Shown: piece after piece, positions 1 to 5,595 of the stretch | Position numbering within the stretch: position 1 is the first letter of the stretch | Layout of the letters: each line of letters opens with the position of its first letter | Source of the DNA: Candidatus Merdenecus merdavium | GTDB lineage: Bacteria > Bacillota > Clostridia > Lachnospirales > Lachnospiraceae | DNA: 9,326 nucleotides | Direction: 5' to 3' | Assembly (NCBI GenBank): GCA_018715425.1 | Contig: DVLR01000174.1 | Span: 1 to 9,326, forward strand | Position numbers and translations under genes: made by a program | The notes under the pieces: model-generated | Database searches by the model: none | Told to the model about the DNA's origin: nothing | What the model saw: the letters and a program-made list of their open reading frames with translations, nothing else

Positions 1-78
1 ATACCGATGATTGTTATCTATATTTTCTTCCATGAAAAAGTTCAAGAAGGTATGTTAACAGGAGCTATTAAAGGTTAA
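1..78 (+). CDS. C-terminal end of ABC sugar-transporter permease (MalG type), partial
   Basis: Only the last 25 residues are in the window, and the frame is open at the left edge. They read IPMIVIYIFFHEKVQEGM and end in LTGAIKG before a TAA stop. A hydrophobic last helix, then an F-x-x-(E/K)-x-x-x-x-G-(M/L)-T-x-G-A-(I/V)-K-G tail, is the typical end of MalG-like inner permeases of CUT1 carbohydrate ABC importers. These permeases sit in the membrane and pass oligosaccharides or glycosides inward. The gene ends 148 bases before the fucosidase on the same strand, which fits one uptake-and-hydrolysis locus. The exact sugar cannot be read from this fragment. Confidence 0.75.
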   Translation: MPMIVIYIFFHEKVQEGMLTGAIKG

Positions 79-226
79 AGATGGGGGATAAATGAGAAAA
101 TAAGTATTATCGAAGGCATTTCAAACAAGGATACTTCGTAAATTCATAAAGATGGATGGGTAGAATTTGAATGAGAAACTATTGATGGACACACCATGGT
201 AGCATTGATATATAAGGAGGGACACA

Positions 227-1519
227 ATGACTAAAATAGATAGGATTCCTGATACGAAACAGCAATGGTTTAAAGAGGATAAATATGGTTTATTTATACA
301 TTGGGGATTATACTCTATTCTGGCAGGAGAGTATAAAGGAAAAAAGACGGACCATATATCTGAGTGGATTATGAATAGTCTTGGTATTCCAGTTTCGGAA
401 TATGAAGCTTTGGCGGAGGTTTTTGATCCATCTGCTTTTTGTGCAGATCAGTTGGTGAAAATGGCAAAAGAAGAATGGGGTATGAAGTATATAGTTTTTA
501 CAGCGAAGCATCATGAGGGTTTTGCCATGTATCATTCTAAGGTAAGTGCTTATAATAGTGTGGATGCCACCAAGAGTCACAGAGATATTTTAAGAGAATT
601 GGCTGATGCATGTAAGAAATATGAAATGAAGTTAGGAATCTATTATTCCCAATCTCAAGACTGGCATGATCCAAACGGATACATATCCCGTGCAAATGGA
701 GGGGAAGATCAGTTAAAAGCTGATAATGATACAAAGGATTTTCAAGCATATTTAGATAACAAAGTAAAACCTCAATTAAAAGAGATATTAACAGAATATG
801 GTGAGATATCGTTGTTATGGTTTGATACCCCTATGGGAATGACGAAAGAACAAAGTCAAGAATGTATTGAAGTTGTGAAATCGATTCAACCAAACTGTAT
901 CATTAGTGGTCGTATTGGGAATCAATTAGGGGATTATATGACAACAGGAGATAATTTCCTTCCAAGATTGCCTTTTGAAGGGGATTGGGAATTGCCAGCC
1001 ACTTTAAATGACACTTGGGGATATCATAAGGATGATCATAACTGGAAAGATCCTTATAATATTATCAGGCTATTAATCAAGATTGTAAGTAGGGGCGGAA
1101 ATTATTTATTAAATATCGGACCCAAGGCAGATGGAGAAATACCAGAAGAAAGTATTCGAATTTTAAATCAAGTAGGAAGGTACGTTATAGAAAATGGAGA
1201 AGGCATTTTTAGTACAACTAGAATGGAAGTTTATCCTTATGAATTAGACTGGGGAGAATTCACACGGAAACGTAATAACATGTTTCTTCATGTTTGGAAA
1301 CCTAAAAAAAGATTAGAGATTTTAAATTGTGCAAACAAAGTAAAGAAAGCTTACTTATTAAGAGATCAAAGGGAACTTATTTGCAGTACTGAAATTACTT
1401 GTGAAGGGGATTCTGTGATCATTGTAGAAATACCAGAGAACTTACGGGATCAATCATATTATTGTGTTTGTTTGGAGCTTGTGGAAGAACACCCAATTTT
1501 TGAACCACTACGTGGATAA
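227..1519 (+). CDS. Alpha-L-fucosidase, glycoside hydrolase family 29, cytoplasmic
   Basis: Predicted to hydrolyse alpha-L-fucosyl residues from imported oligosaccharides or glycosides by a retaining mechanism. The 430 residues match a GH29 catalytic barrel with a short C-terminal part. Visible landmarks are the N-terminal FIHWG (about 23-27), FTAKHHEGFAM with the His pair at 95-96, GIYYS, LLWFD with the likely nucleophile Asp200, SGRIGN, and DWELPATLNDTWGY. Glu255 in the last motif is a candidate acid/base; this is less certain, because the acid/base varies in GH29. RGGNYLLNIGPKADGEIP is a strong family signature. No signal peptide is visible, so it should act in the cytoplasm, which fits the upstream importer. 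The ATG is well supported by AAGGAGGG at 214-221. No convincing own promoter is seen, so co-transcription with the transporter genes is likely. Family confidence is high; the natural substrate is unknown. Confidence 0.93.
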   Translation: MTKIDRIPDTKQQWFKEDKYGLFIHWGLYSILAGEYKGKKTDHISEWIMNSLGIPVSEYEALAEVFDPSAFCADQLVKMAKEEWGMKYIVFTAKHHEGFAMYHSKVSAYNSVDATKSHRDILRELADACKKYEMKLGIYYSQSQDWHDPNGYISRANGGEDQLKADNDTKDFQAYLDNKVKPQLKEILTEYGEISLLWFDTPMGMTKEQSQECIEVVKSIQPNCIISGRIGNQLGDYMTTGDNFLPRLPFEGDWELPATLNDTWGYHKDDHNWKDPYNIIRLLIKIVSRGGNYLLNIGPKADGEIPEESIRILNQVGRYVIENGEGIFSTTRMEVYPYELDWGEFTRKRNNMFLHVWKPKKRLEILNCANKVKKAYLLRDQRELICSTEITCEGDSVIIVEIPENLRDQSYYCVCLELVEEHPIFEPLRG

Positions 1520-1583
1520 CTTATAATCCATCCTATTTTACATATTGACATTCACTATAAAATAAAGAACTTGCCCCTATAGG

Positions 1584-1613
1584 ACCCGCCATTTCAAATG
1601 GAAAATGGTGGGT
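1584..1613 (+). terminator. Probable intrinsic terminator after the fucosidase gene
   Basis: An 11-base stem is formed by ACCCGCCATTT (1584-1594) and AAATGGTGGGT (1603-1613), with one G-U pair and an 8-base loop. The T run after it is short (TTTCTAAT), so termination may be weak. It lies 64 bases after the fucosidase stop and before the lacI promoter region. Confidence 0.6.
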
Positions 1614-1622
1614 TTCTAATAG

Positions 1623-1651
1623 TTGCTTCATATGATATAATATCATATAAA
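1623..1651 (+). promoter_or_regulatory. Candidate promoter of the lacI-type gene
   Basis: TTGCTT (1623-1628) and TATAAA (1646-1651) are 17 bases apart. The -10 is good and the -35 matches only in TTG. A second -10-like TATAAT lies at 1636-1641 with a poorer -35. Transcription would begin near 1658, about 70 bases before the start codon. Confidence 0.45.
1630..1648. promoter_or_regulatory. Perfect 19-base palindrome in the lacI promoter, possible operator
   Basis: ATATGATAT and ATATCATAT are perfect inverted 9-base arms around a single A. The palindrome fills the spacer and overlaps the -10 of the candidate promoter, where a bound repressor would block polymerase. It lacks the central CG common in LacI-family operators, so assigning it to the neighbouring regulator is an inference from position only. 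Confidence 0.4.
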
Positions 1652-1727
1652 TAGACAGAAAAAGCAGATGTAGAGCTTAGTATGAAAACTTCGACCGAAA
1701 AAATAGGCTTAAATATAGGGGTAAAAA

Positions 1728-2744
1728 ATGGCTATTACAATAAAAGATGTTGCAAAAGAAACAAATCTGGCGATTTCGACCATTTCAAAATATATTAATG
1801 GTGGAAGCGTCCGACCAGAAAATAAAAAAGTAATTGATGAGGCAATTTCAAGATTAGGATACCATCCAAATAAAGCAGCACGGGGATTACGCGGTGTTCA
1901 CACATTTACTATTGGACTTCTTATGGATAGTTTAGAGAGTCAGTATTATGCTGTTATAACAGAGAATATTGAGTGGATTTTAAAAGAAAAAGGCTATTCT
2001 TTGATCGTATGTTGTCATAAAGATTGTGCAAATACAGCGAAACAAAGGCTAGAGTTTTTGGTAGAGAGACAAGTAGATGGGATTATCATGGTTCCTCTTG
2101 CCAGTGAATTAAATTACATGAAAGATGTGTTGAAAAGTGGGATACCTATCGTAGCAATCGATCGATACCCTAATGCTCCATGTGATACCGTAGCTTCAAA
2201 TGCTGTTACAGGTGCTTATGCAGCAGTAGAATATTTGATACGTTGTGGTCATAAAAAGATTGGAATTATCTCTGGTACCGATCGTTCAAATCCAGGTATT
2301 GACACTGCGAAAGACCGATTAAAGGGTTATTATCGAGCCTTTGAAGATTATAGAATTGAAGTAATAGAAGAGTTTGTAAAAAAAGGAGACTTTAAATTCG
2401 ACTCAGGATATGAGTGTATGGAAAGTCTTTGGAATTTAAGGGAAAAACCTACGGCTATCTTTGTTGCAAATTATAATATGGCATTAGGTGCTATGACTGC
2501 TATTCATAATTTGAAAATTAAAGTTCCAGAAGAATTATCTTTTGTATCTTACGATGATCTAGAATTTTCTTACCTTTCTAATCCAAATCTAACAGCGGTA
2601 AGGCAACCAGCAGAAAAAGTGGCGAAAGAAAGTATTGAGTTATTACTAAAAAGAATTGCAGGGGATCATAGCTCTTATCCTAAATATATAAGAATTCCCA
2701 CAACTTTGCATATTAGGGATTCCGTTAAAAAGATGGATGATTAG
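1728..2744 (+). CDS. LacI-family transcriptional regulator
   Basis: A 338-residue DNA-binding regulator with the full LacI/GalR layout. The N-terminal helix-turn-helix covers about residues 3-24 (TIKDVAKETNLAISTISKYI). A hinge follows around YHPNKAARGLRG, then a periplasmic-binding-protein-like effector domain from about residue 60 (FTIGLLMDSLES, VDGIIMVPL, IPIVAIDRYP, GHKKIGIISG, PTAIFVAN, LSFVSYDDLEFS, LTAVRQPAEKVA). The recognition helix STISKYINGG departs from the common STVSRVLNG, which suggests a distinct operator. The start is ATG with ATAGGGG upstream. It follows the fucosidase on the same strand and probably senses a fucose-containing sugar to control the transporter/fucosidase genes; this role is inferred from position. 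Its stop codon overlaps that of the convergent marR-type gene, and no terminator is seen between them. Confidence 0.93.
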   Translation: MAITIKDVAKETNLAISTISKYINGGSVRPENKKVIDEAISRLGYHPNKAARGLRGVHTFTIGLLMDSLESQYYAVITENIEWILKEKGYSLIVCCHKDCANTAKQRLEFLVERQVDGIIMVPLASELNYMKDVLKSGIPIVAIDRYPNAPCDTVASNAVTGAYAAVEYLIRCGHKKIGIISGTDRSNPGIDTAKDRLKGYYRAFEDYRIEVIEEFVKKGDFKFDSGYECMESLWNLREKPTAIFVANYNMALGAMTAIHNLKIKVPEELSFVSYDDLEFSYLSNPNLTAVRQPAEKVAKESIELLLKRIAGDHSSYPKYIRIPTTLHIRDSVKKMDD

Positions 2745-3226
2745 GAGATATTACCGCTAGATTCTTCCAATTCTTCTTTCAGTGTTTGAAAAATGCAGGT
2801 AAGCTCCTCTAGTTGTGCCATTAAATCAGCAATATTATCCTCCCCAAAACGATGAAACAATTCACATAACATGTCATCATATAGTTGAAGGGATTGGGCT
2901 AAAATTTCATCGCCTGTTTTTGTTGTTTTTACGGAGATCTTCCTTCGATCATGAGGGTTGATCTCTCTTGCTATATATCCTTTCTTTTCTAATGAATTAA
3001 GAATTTGAGAAACAGCAGGTTTCGTTATATGAAGGTTTTCCTGAATTTTAGATACACAAAAGTGTTGGTTTGAACAGGCACATCCTTTTGAAATACTTTC
3101 CATTATCATTAATTCATTTATTTGAATTTCACATTTTACAGGAAAAGATGCGCTCATCTTTTTAAAACGCATCATTGTAGCGAAAAATTGTCTTTGCATA
3201 GAGTTGTCCATTGTTTTATCCCTCAT
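2741..3226 (-). CDS. MarR-family winged-helix transcriptional regulator
   Basis: A 161-residue MarR-type dimeric DNA-binding protein. The winged-helix core is clear: INELMIMESI (about 36-45), VSKIQENLHITKPAVSQILNSL (about 58-79) as the recognition region, and a wing with HDRRKISVKTTKTGDEIL (about 92-109). Long helices follow for dimerisation. There are unusual cysteines before the recognition helix: Cys32, and Cys49, Cys51, His55 and Cys57 within GCACSNQHFC. They could form a redox or metal switch, but this is speculative. Two starts are possible. The chosen ATG at 3226 has AAAGGA upstream. A second ATG at 3211 (MDNSMQ) has GAGGGA upstream and would shorten the protein by five residues. It is convergent with lacI (4-base overlap) and divergent from the lipoprotein gene, which it may regulate along with itself. 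Confidence 0.92.
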   Translation of the reverse strand: MRDKTMDNSMQRQFFATMMRFKKMSASFPVKCEIQINELMIMESISKGCACSNQHFCVSKIQENLHITKPAVSQILNSLEKKGYIAREINPHDRRKISVKTTKTGDEILAQSLQLYDDMLCELFHRFGEDNIADLMAQLEELTCIFQTLKEELEESSGNIS

Positions 3227-3273
3227 ATTATCCTTTACTGTTCTATATTAGCGAATCAAAAACTATATCATCT

Positions 3274-3302
3274 ATTGTAACATAAATGAAACCATGTCGC
3301 AA
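3274..3302 (-). promoter_or_regulatory. Promoter of the marR-type gene
   Basis: On the minus strand, TTGCGA (3302-3297) and TACAAT (3279-3274) are 17 bases apart. A TG one base before the -10 makes it an extended -10 (TGTTACAAT). Transcription would start near 3267, about 40 bases before the start codon at 3226. Confidence 0.6.
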
Positions 3303-3327
3303 TTTTATCGCTATAATCTTAGAACTT

Positions 3328-3357
3328 TTGCATAGATATTGCTTGCCGTGTTACAAT
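3328..3357 (+). promoter_or_regulatory. Promoter of the lipoprotein gene
   Basis: TTGCAT (3328-3333) and TACAAT (3352-3357) are 18 bases apart. The -10 is extended by TG at 3349-3350, giving the same TGTTACAAT string as the marR promoter on the other strand. The two promoters stand back to back with about 25 bases between their -35 boxes. Confidence 0.55.
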
Positions 3358-3400
3358 ATAAGTATACGACAGACCACGTGTTGGAAAAGGAAGGGATTTT

Positions 3401-4174
3401 ATGAAAAAATTAAAGTATTTGGCATTATTTGCAGCTGTTATGTTAGTAGGAGGATGTTCCAACAATAAAGAGGAAACAAAGACACCTTCAGAGACAGAAA
3501 CACAAATATTAAAGGAGTCAAATATAGATGAGACAGTGGAAGAGATAGATGAACGTAATACTCAAGAAAATACCAAGGAATCAGATAAAGAAAAAATCAC
3601 AGAGAATCAGGAGTTTGAACAAAAATATATTCCTGCAGAAGTCAAAGAAAATCAATATGATGGGCTAACGATCACCATCAAGGAACAGGAGGATATAGCT
3701 CCAGGGGATCCTTTCACCTTAGAGATAACCATAGAAAATACAGGTGAGAAATCTATCTTATATAGTCATGGCTCAGGTTCCCATAAAACACCGAATGCTT
3801 TTTTATATAATATAGAAGGGTTGCAAAATGTATTGCCAGAGGATAAATTGGGTATTGCAACCATGGATATGCAGATGAAGACGCTGGAGCCAGGAGAGTC
3901 TATTCATTTGGAGGCTTACGGAAGAGCAATCCAACCAAGTGATAGCTTTGATGAGTATACCTATTCATTATATGAAAAGGATCAAAGTTATATAGGGAGG
4001 ATTACATGGGAAGATCTGCAAAGAGAGTTTTCTGATTTAAAAGTAGCCGAAACGGGTAAATATATAGGAACAATTTACTTCTTATATTATATCCATAGCG
4101 GAGAGGTTCAAGATACATTACTAACAGAGGCTTCTGGCTATAATAAGGCGGAGTTTGAAGTAAATATTAGATAA
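3401..4174 (+). CDS. Lipoprotein of unknown function with an Ig-like domain
   Basis: A 257-residue predicted lipoprotein. The N terminus MKKLKYLALFAAVMLVGGCS is a type II signal peptide with Cys19 as the lipidation site, so the protein should be anchored to the outer face of the membrane. Residues 20 to about 75 are a very charged, Glu/Lys/Thr-rich and probably unstructured stalk. From about residue 80 there is a beta-rich region (DGLTITIKEQ, PGDPFTLEITIENTGEKSIL, LEPGESIHLEA, GKYIGTIYFLYYI, AEFEVNIR). This resembles an Ig-like or BsuPI-like fold with the familiar 'tendency to have a free end, then tethered by gain of strands' pattern of such domains; the resemblance rests on pattern alone. 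No catalytic motif is seen. The ATG follows GGAAGGGA. The gene is divergent from marR and has its own promoter and terminator, so it is a single-gene unit. The function is unknown. Confidence 0.82.
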   Translation: MKKLKYLALFAAVMLVGGCSNNKEETKTPSETETQILKESNIDETVEEIDERNTQENTKESDKEKITENQEFEQKYIPAEVKENQYDGLTITIKEQEDIAPGDPFTLEITIENTGEKSILYSHGSGSHKTPNAFLYNIEGLQNVLPEDKLGIATMDMQMKTLEPGESIHLEAYGRAIQPSDSFDEYTYSLYEKDQSYIGRITWEDLQREFSDLKVAETGKYIGTIYFLYYIHSGEVQDTLLTEASGYNKAEFEVNIR

Positions 4175-4236
4175 AGAGTTAAAAAATAAAAGATGTTGTG
4201 TAAACAGAAAAGGAATTTTGTAGAAGAGCTAAATAT

Positions 4237-4264
4237 GAAACTCTTTTATGAGGTTCTTTTTTTT
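4237..4264 (+). terminator. Intrinsic terminator after the lipoprotein gene
   Basis: GAAACTC (4237-4243) and GAGGTTC (4250-4256) form a stem with one mismatch around TTTTAT. A run of eight T bases follows at 4257-4264. It lies 63 bases after the lipoprotein stop. The stem is short, but the T run is strong. Confidence 0.6.
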
Positions 4265-4311
4265 GATGATAGCAACCTATCGTTCATATTCTAAGATACT
4301 AAAAGGGGATC

Positions 4312-4328
4312 CTGATTGTATAAATCAG
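4312..4328. repeat. Short inverted repeat upstream of the nudC promoter
   Basis: CTGATT (4312-4317) and AATCAG (4323-4328) are perfect 6-base arms around GTATA. They end ten bases before the -35 box of the nudC promoter. The site may bind a regulator, but an inverted repeat this short can occur by chance in AT-rich DNA. Confidence 0.25.
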
Positions 4329-4337
4329 ATAATAGCA

Positions 4338-4366
4338 TTGATAAACAGAGGGATCAACGTTATAAT
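4338..4366 (+). promoter_or_regulatory. Sigma-A promoter of the nudC-type gene
   Basis: TTGATA (4338-4343) and a perfect TATAAT (4361-4366) are separated by 17 bases. Transcription would start near 4373, leaving a leader of about 94 bases before the start codon. Confidence 0.75.
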
Positions 4367-4384
4367 GAGTAAAAGGATTGCTAT

Positions 4385-4423
4385 ATGAAACACGAAAAAA
4401 TAATATGGCAGCAAGTGATCTAA
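4385..4423 (+). CDS. Possible 12-codon leader ORF upstream of nudC
   Basis: A short ORF reading MKHEKIIWQQVI with AAGGA seven bases upstream, inside the nudC leader. The ribosome binding site would lie almost at the predicted transcript start, which weakens the case. No attenuator hairpin is evident between it and nudC. It is listed as a possibility only. Confidence 0.15.
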   Translation: MKHEKIIWQQVI

Positions 4424-4466
4424 CAGAAGAGTAAAAAAGATACTAAGTAAAAGGAAAGGACTATAG

Positions 4467-5330
4467 ATGATTCAAGATATACAGCCTTATGTGTTGAAAA
4501 ATGAATATAGAAACAAATCAATTAAGGAAGACCATTACATATGTATTTGTAATGAAAAGAGTGAGGTATTATTAAAGACTTATAAAAATAAGGAAGGTGA
4601 ACTTCGGATCAATCTTCCTAAAGTAAATGAGCTTGGATTAGATCCAGTTGATATTGCGAAATCTTGTCACTTTTTATTCTCCATTGATAAAAATGATTAT
4701 TTTTTACTTTTTGATGTAAGAGTGGAGGAAAAAGAAGGATTTACTTATAAAAGTCTCAATGAGATTCGTGATATGAAGCCAAAACGAAAGGTCTATGCAA
4801 GTGCTATTGCCGTTCAAATGAATCATTGGTTTGATGTGAATCGTTTCTGTGGCCGCTGTGCCACTCCTATGAGTCATCATCAAGGGGAGAGGGCTTTTCA
4901 GTGTCCAAATTGTAAGAATACTGTTTACCCAACTTTATCACCATCTGTAATCGTAGCAATTACCCATGGTGACCGTATTCTATTAACAAAATATGCTGGT
5001 AGAGCCCACAAAAGATATGCCCTAGTAGCTGGCTATGCAGAGATTGGTGAAACATTGGAGGAAACCGTTCGTCGAGAAGTCATGGAAGAAGTAGGATTGA
5101 AAGTAAAGAATATAAGATATTATAAGAGTCAGCCTTGGCCATTTTCTGGCTCCCTACTTTCTGGTTATTTTGCTACATTGGATGGGGATGATAAGATAAC
5201 TTTACAAGAGAGTGAGTTATCAGAGGGAACATGGTATCACCGAGATCATATTCCCACAGAAGCATCAGATATTAGTTTAACCAACGAAATGATAGAAGTA
5301 TTTAGGGCTGGAAAAGAATACGAATTTTAA
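4467..5330 (+). CDS. nudC: NAD(H) pyrophosphatase of the NudC Nudix family
   Basis: Predicted to split NADH or NAD+ into NMN(H) and AMP; NudC relatives also remove NAD caps from RNA. The protein has 287 residues, a little longer than the E. coli enzyme. The N-terminal domain is followed by a four-cysteine zinc ribbon (Cys128, Cys131, Cys146, Cys149 in CGRC and CPNC). The catalytic domain has a complete Nudix box at residues 189-211 (G-x5-E-x7-REVMEEVGL). The NudC-specific motif follows at 221-229 as SQPWPFSGS; the usual last Pro of SQPWPFP is Ser here. The ATG is preceded by AAAGGAAAGGA. It has its own promoter and is probably cytoplasmic and monocistronic. A functional link with the following nucleotide reductase operon is possible but not shown. 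The family call is very secure. Confidence 0.95.
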   Translation: MIQDIQPYVLKNEYRNKSIKEDHYICICNEKSEVLLKTYKNKEGELRINLPKVNELGLDPVDIAKSCHFLFSIDKNDYFLLFDVRVEEKEGFTYKSLNEIRDMKPKRKVYASAIAVQMNHWFDVNRFCGRCATPMSHHQGERAFQCPNCKNTVYPTLSPSVIVAITHGDRILLTKYAGRAHKRYALVAGYAEIGETLEETVRREVMEEVGLKVKNIRYYKSQPWPFSGSLLSGYFATLDGDDKITLQESELSEGTWYHRDHIPTEASDISLTNEMIEVFRAGKEYEF

Positions 5331-5347
5331 ATGAAAATCATGGTAAA

Positions 5348-5391
5348 GAGGGGGAAGTAAAGACCCATAAGTGTTCCTTCTACTTGCCCTC
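5348..5391 (+). repeat. Imperfect stem-loop after nudC
   Basis: GAGGG and AAGTA (5348-5359) can pair with TACTT and CCCTC (5381-5391), giving about ten base pairs with a small internal bulge and a 21-base loop. No T run follows, so it is not a convincing intrinsic terminator. It could protect the nudC transcript 3' end. Confidence 0.3.
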
Positions 5392-5500
5392 ACTGAAAGG
5401 ATATATTCCTAGTAAGGTATATTTTGTGCAATTATAATAAAAGAAAATCGTTGATAGAAAAGTCACCTATAAAAAGATGTTTTATCGTTAGGTATGTCTA

Positions 5501-5529
5501 TTGACTATTGAAAGCAAAAGGGCTATAAT
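5501..5529 (+). promoter_or_regulatory. Sigma-A promoter of the nrdD operon
   Basis: TTGACT (5501-5506) and a perfect TATAAT (5524-5529) are 17 bases apart. Transcription should start near 5536, inside the first NrdR-like box, leaving a leader of about 60 bases. Confidence 0.8.
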
Positions 5530-5530
5530 A

Positions 5531-5576
5531 GCACAAGATGTAGTGGTATTGAAGTGAATAACACTACATATAGATA
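5531..5576. promoter_or_regulatory. Pair of NrdR-box-like operators
   Basis: Two 16-base sites resemble the NrdR consensus acaCwAtATaTwGtgt: GCACAAGATGTAGTGG (5531-5546) and ACACTACATATAGATA (5561-5576). Each matches about 12 positions. They start 30 bases apart, close to three helical turns, as expected for tandem NrdR boxes. The inner halves also form a perfect 8-base inverted repeat (ATGTAGTG at 5538-5545, CACTACAT at 5562-5569). They lie just downstream of the -10 box, a repressing position. NrdR is an ATP-cone repressor of ribonucleotide reductase genes; its gene is not in this window. Confidence 0.65.
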
Positions 5577-5595
5577 GGAAGCGAGGTTTGTTATT

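Noticed and set aside
308..749. Minus-strand open frames inside the fucosidase gene
   Set aside because: They are shadows of a well-supported GH29 gene, with no protein family features.
3286..3468. Open frame of 60 codons on the plus strand
   Set aside because: It runs through the lipoprotein promoter and overlaps the lipoprotein start in another frame. It has no good ribosome binding site and no recognisable protein features.
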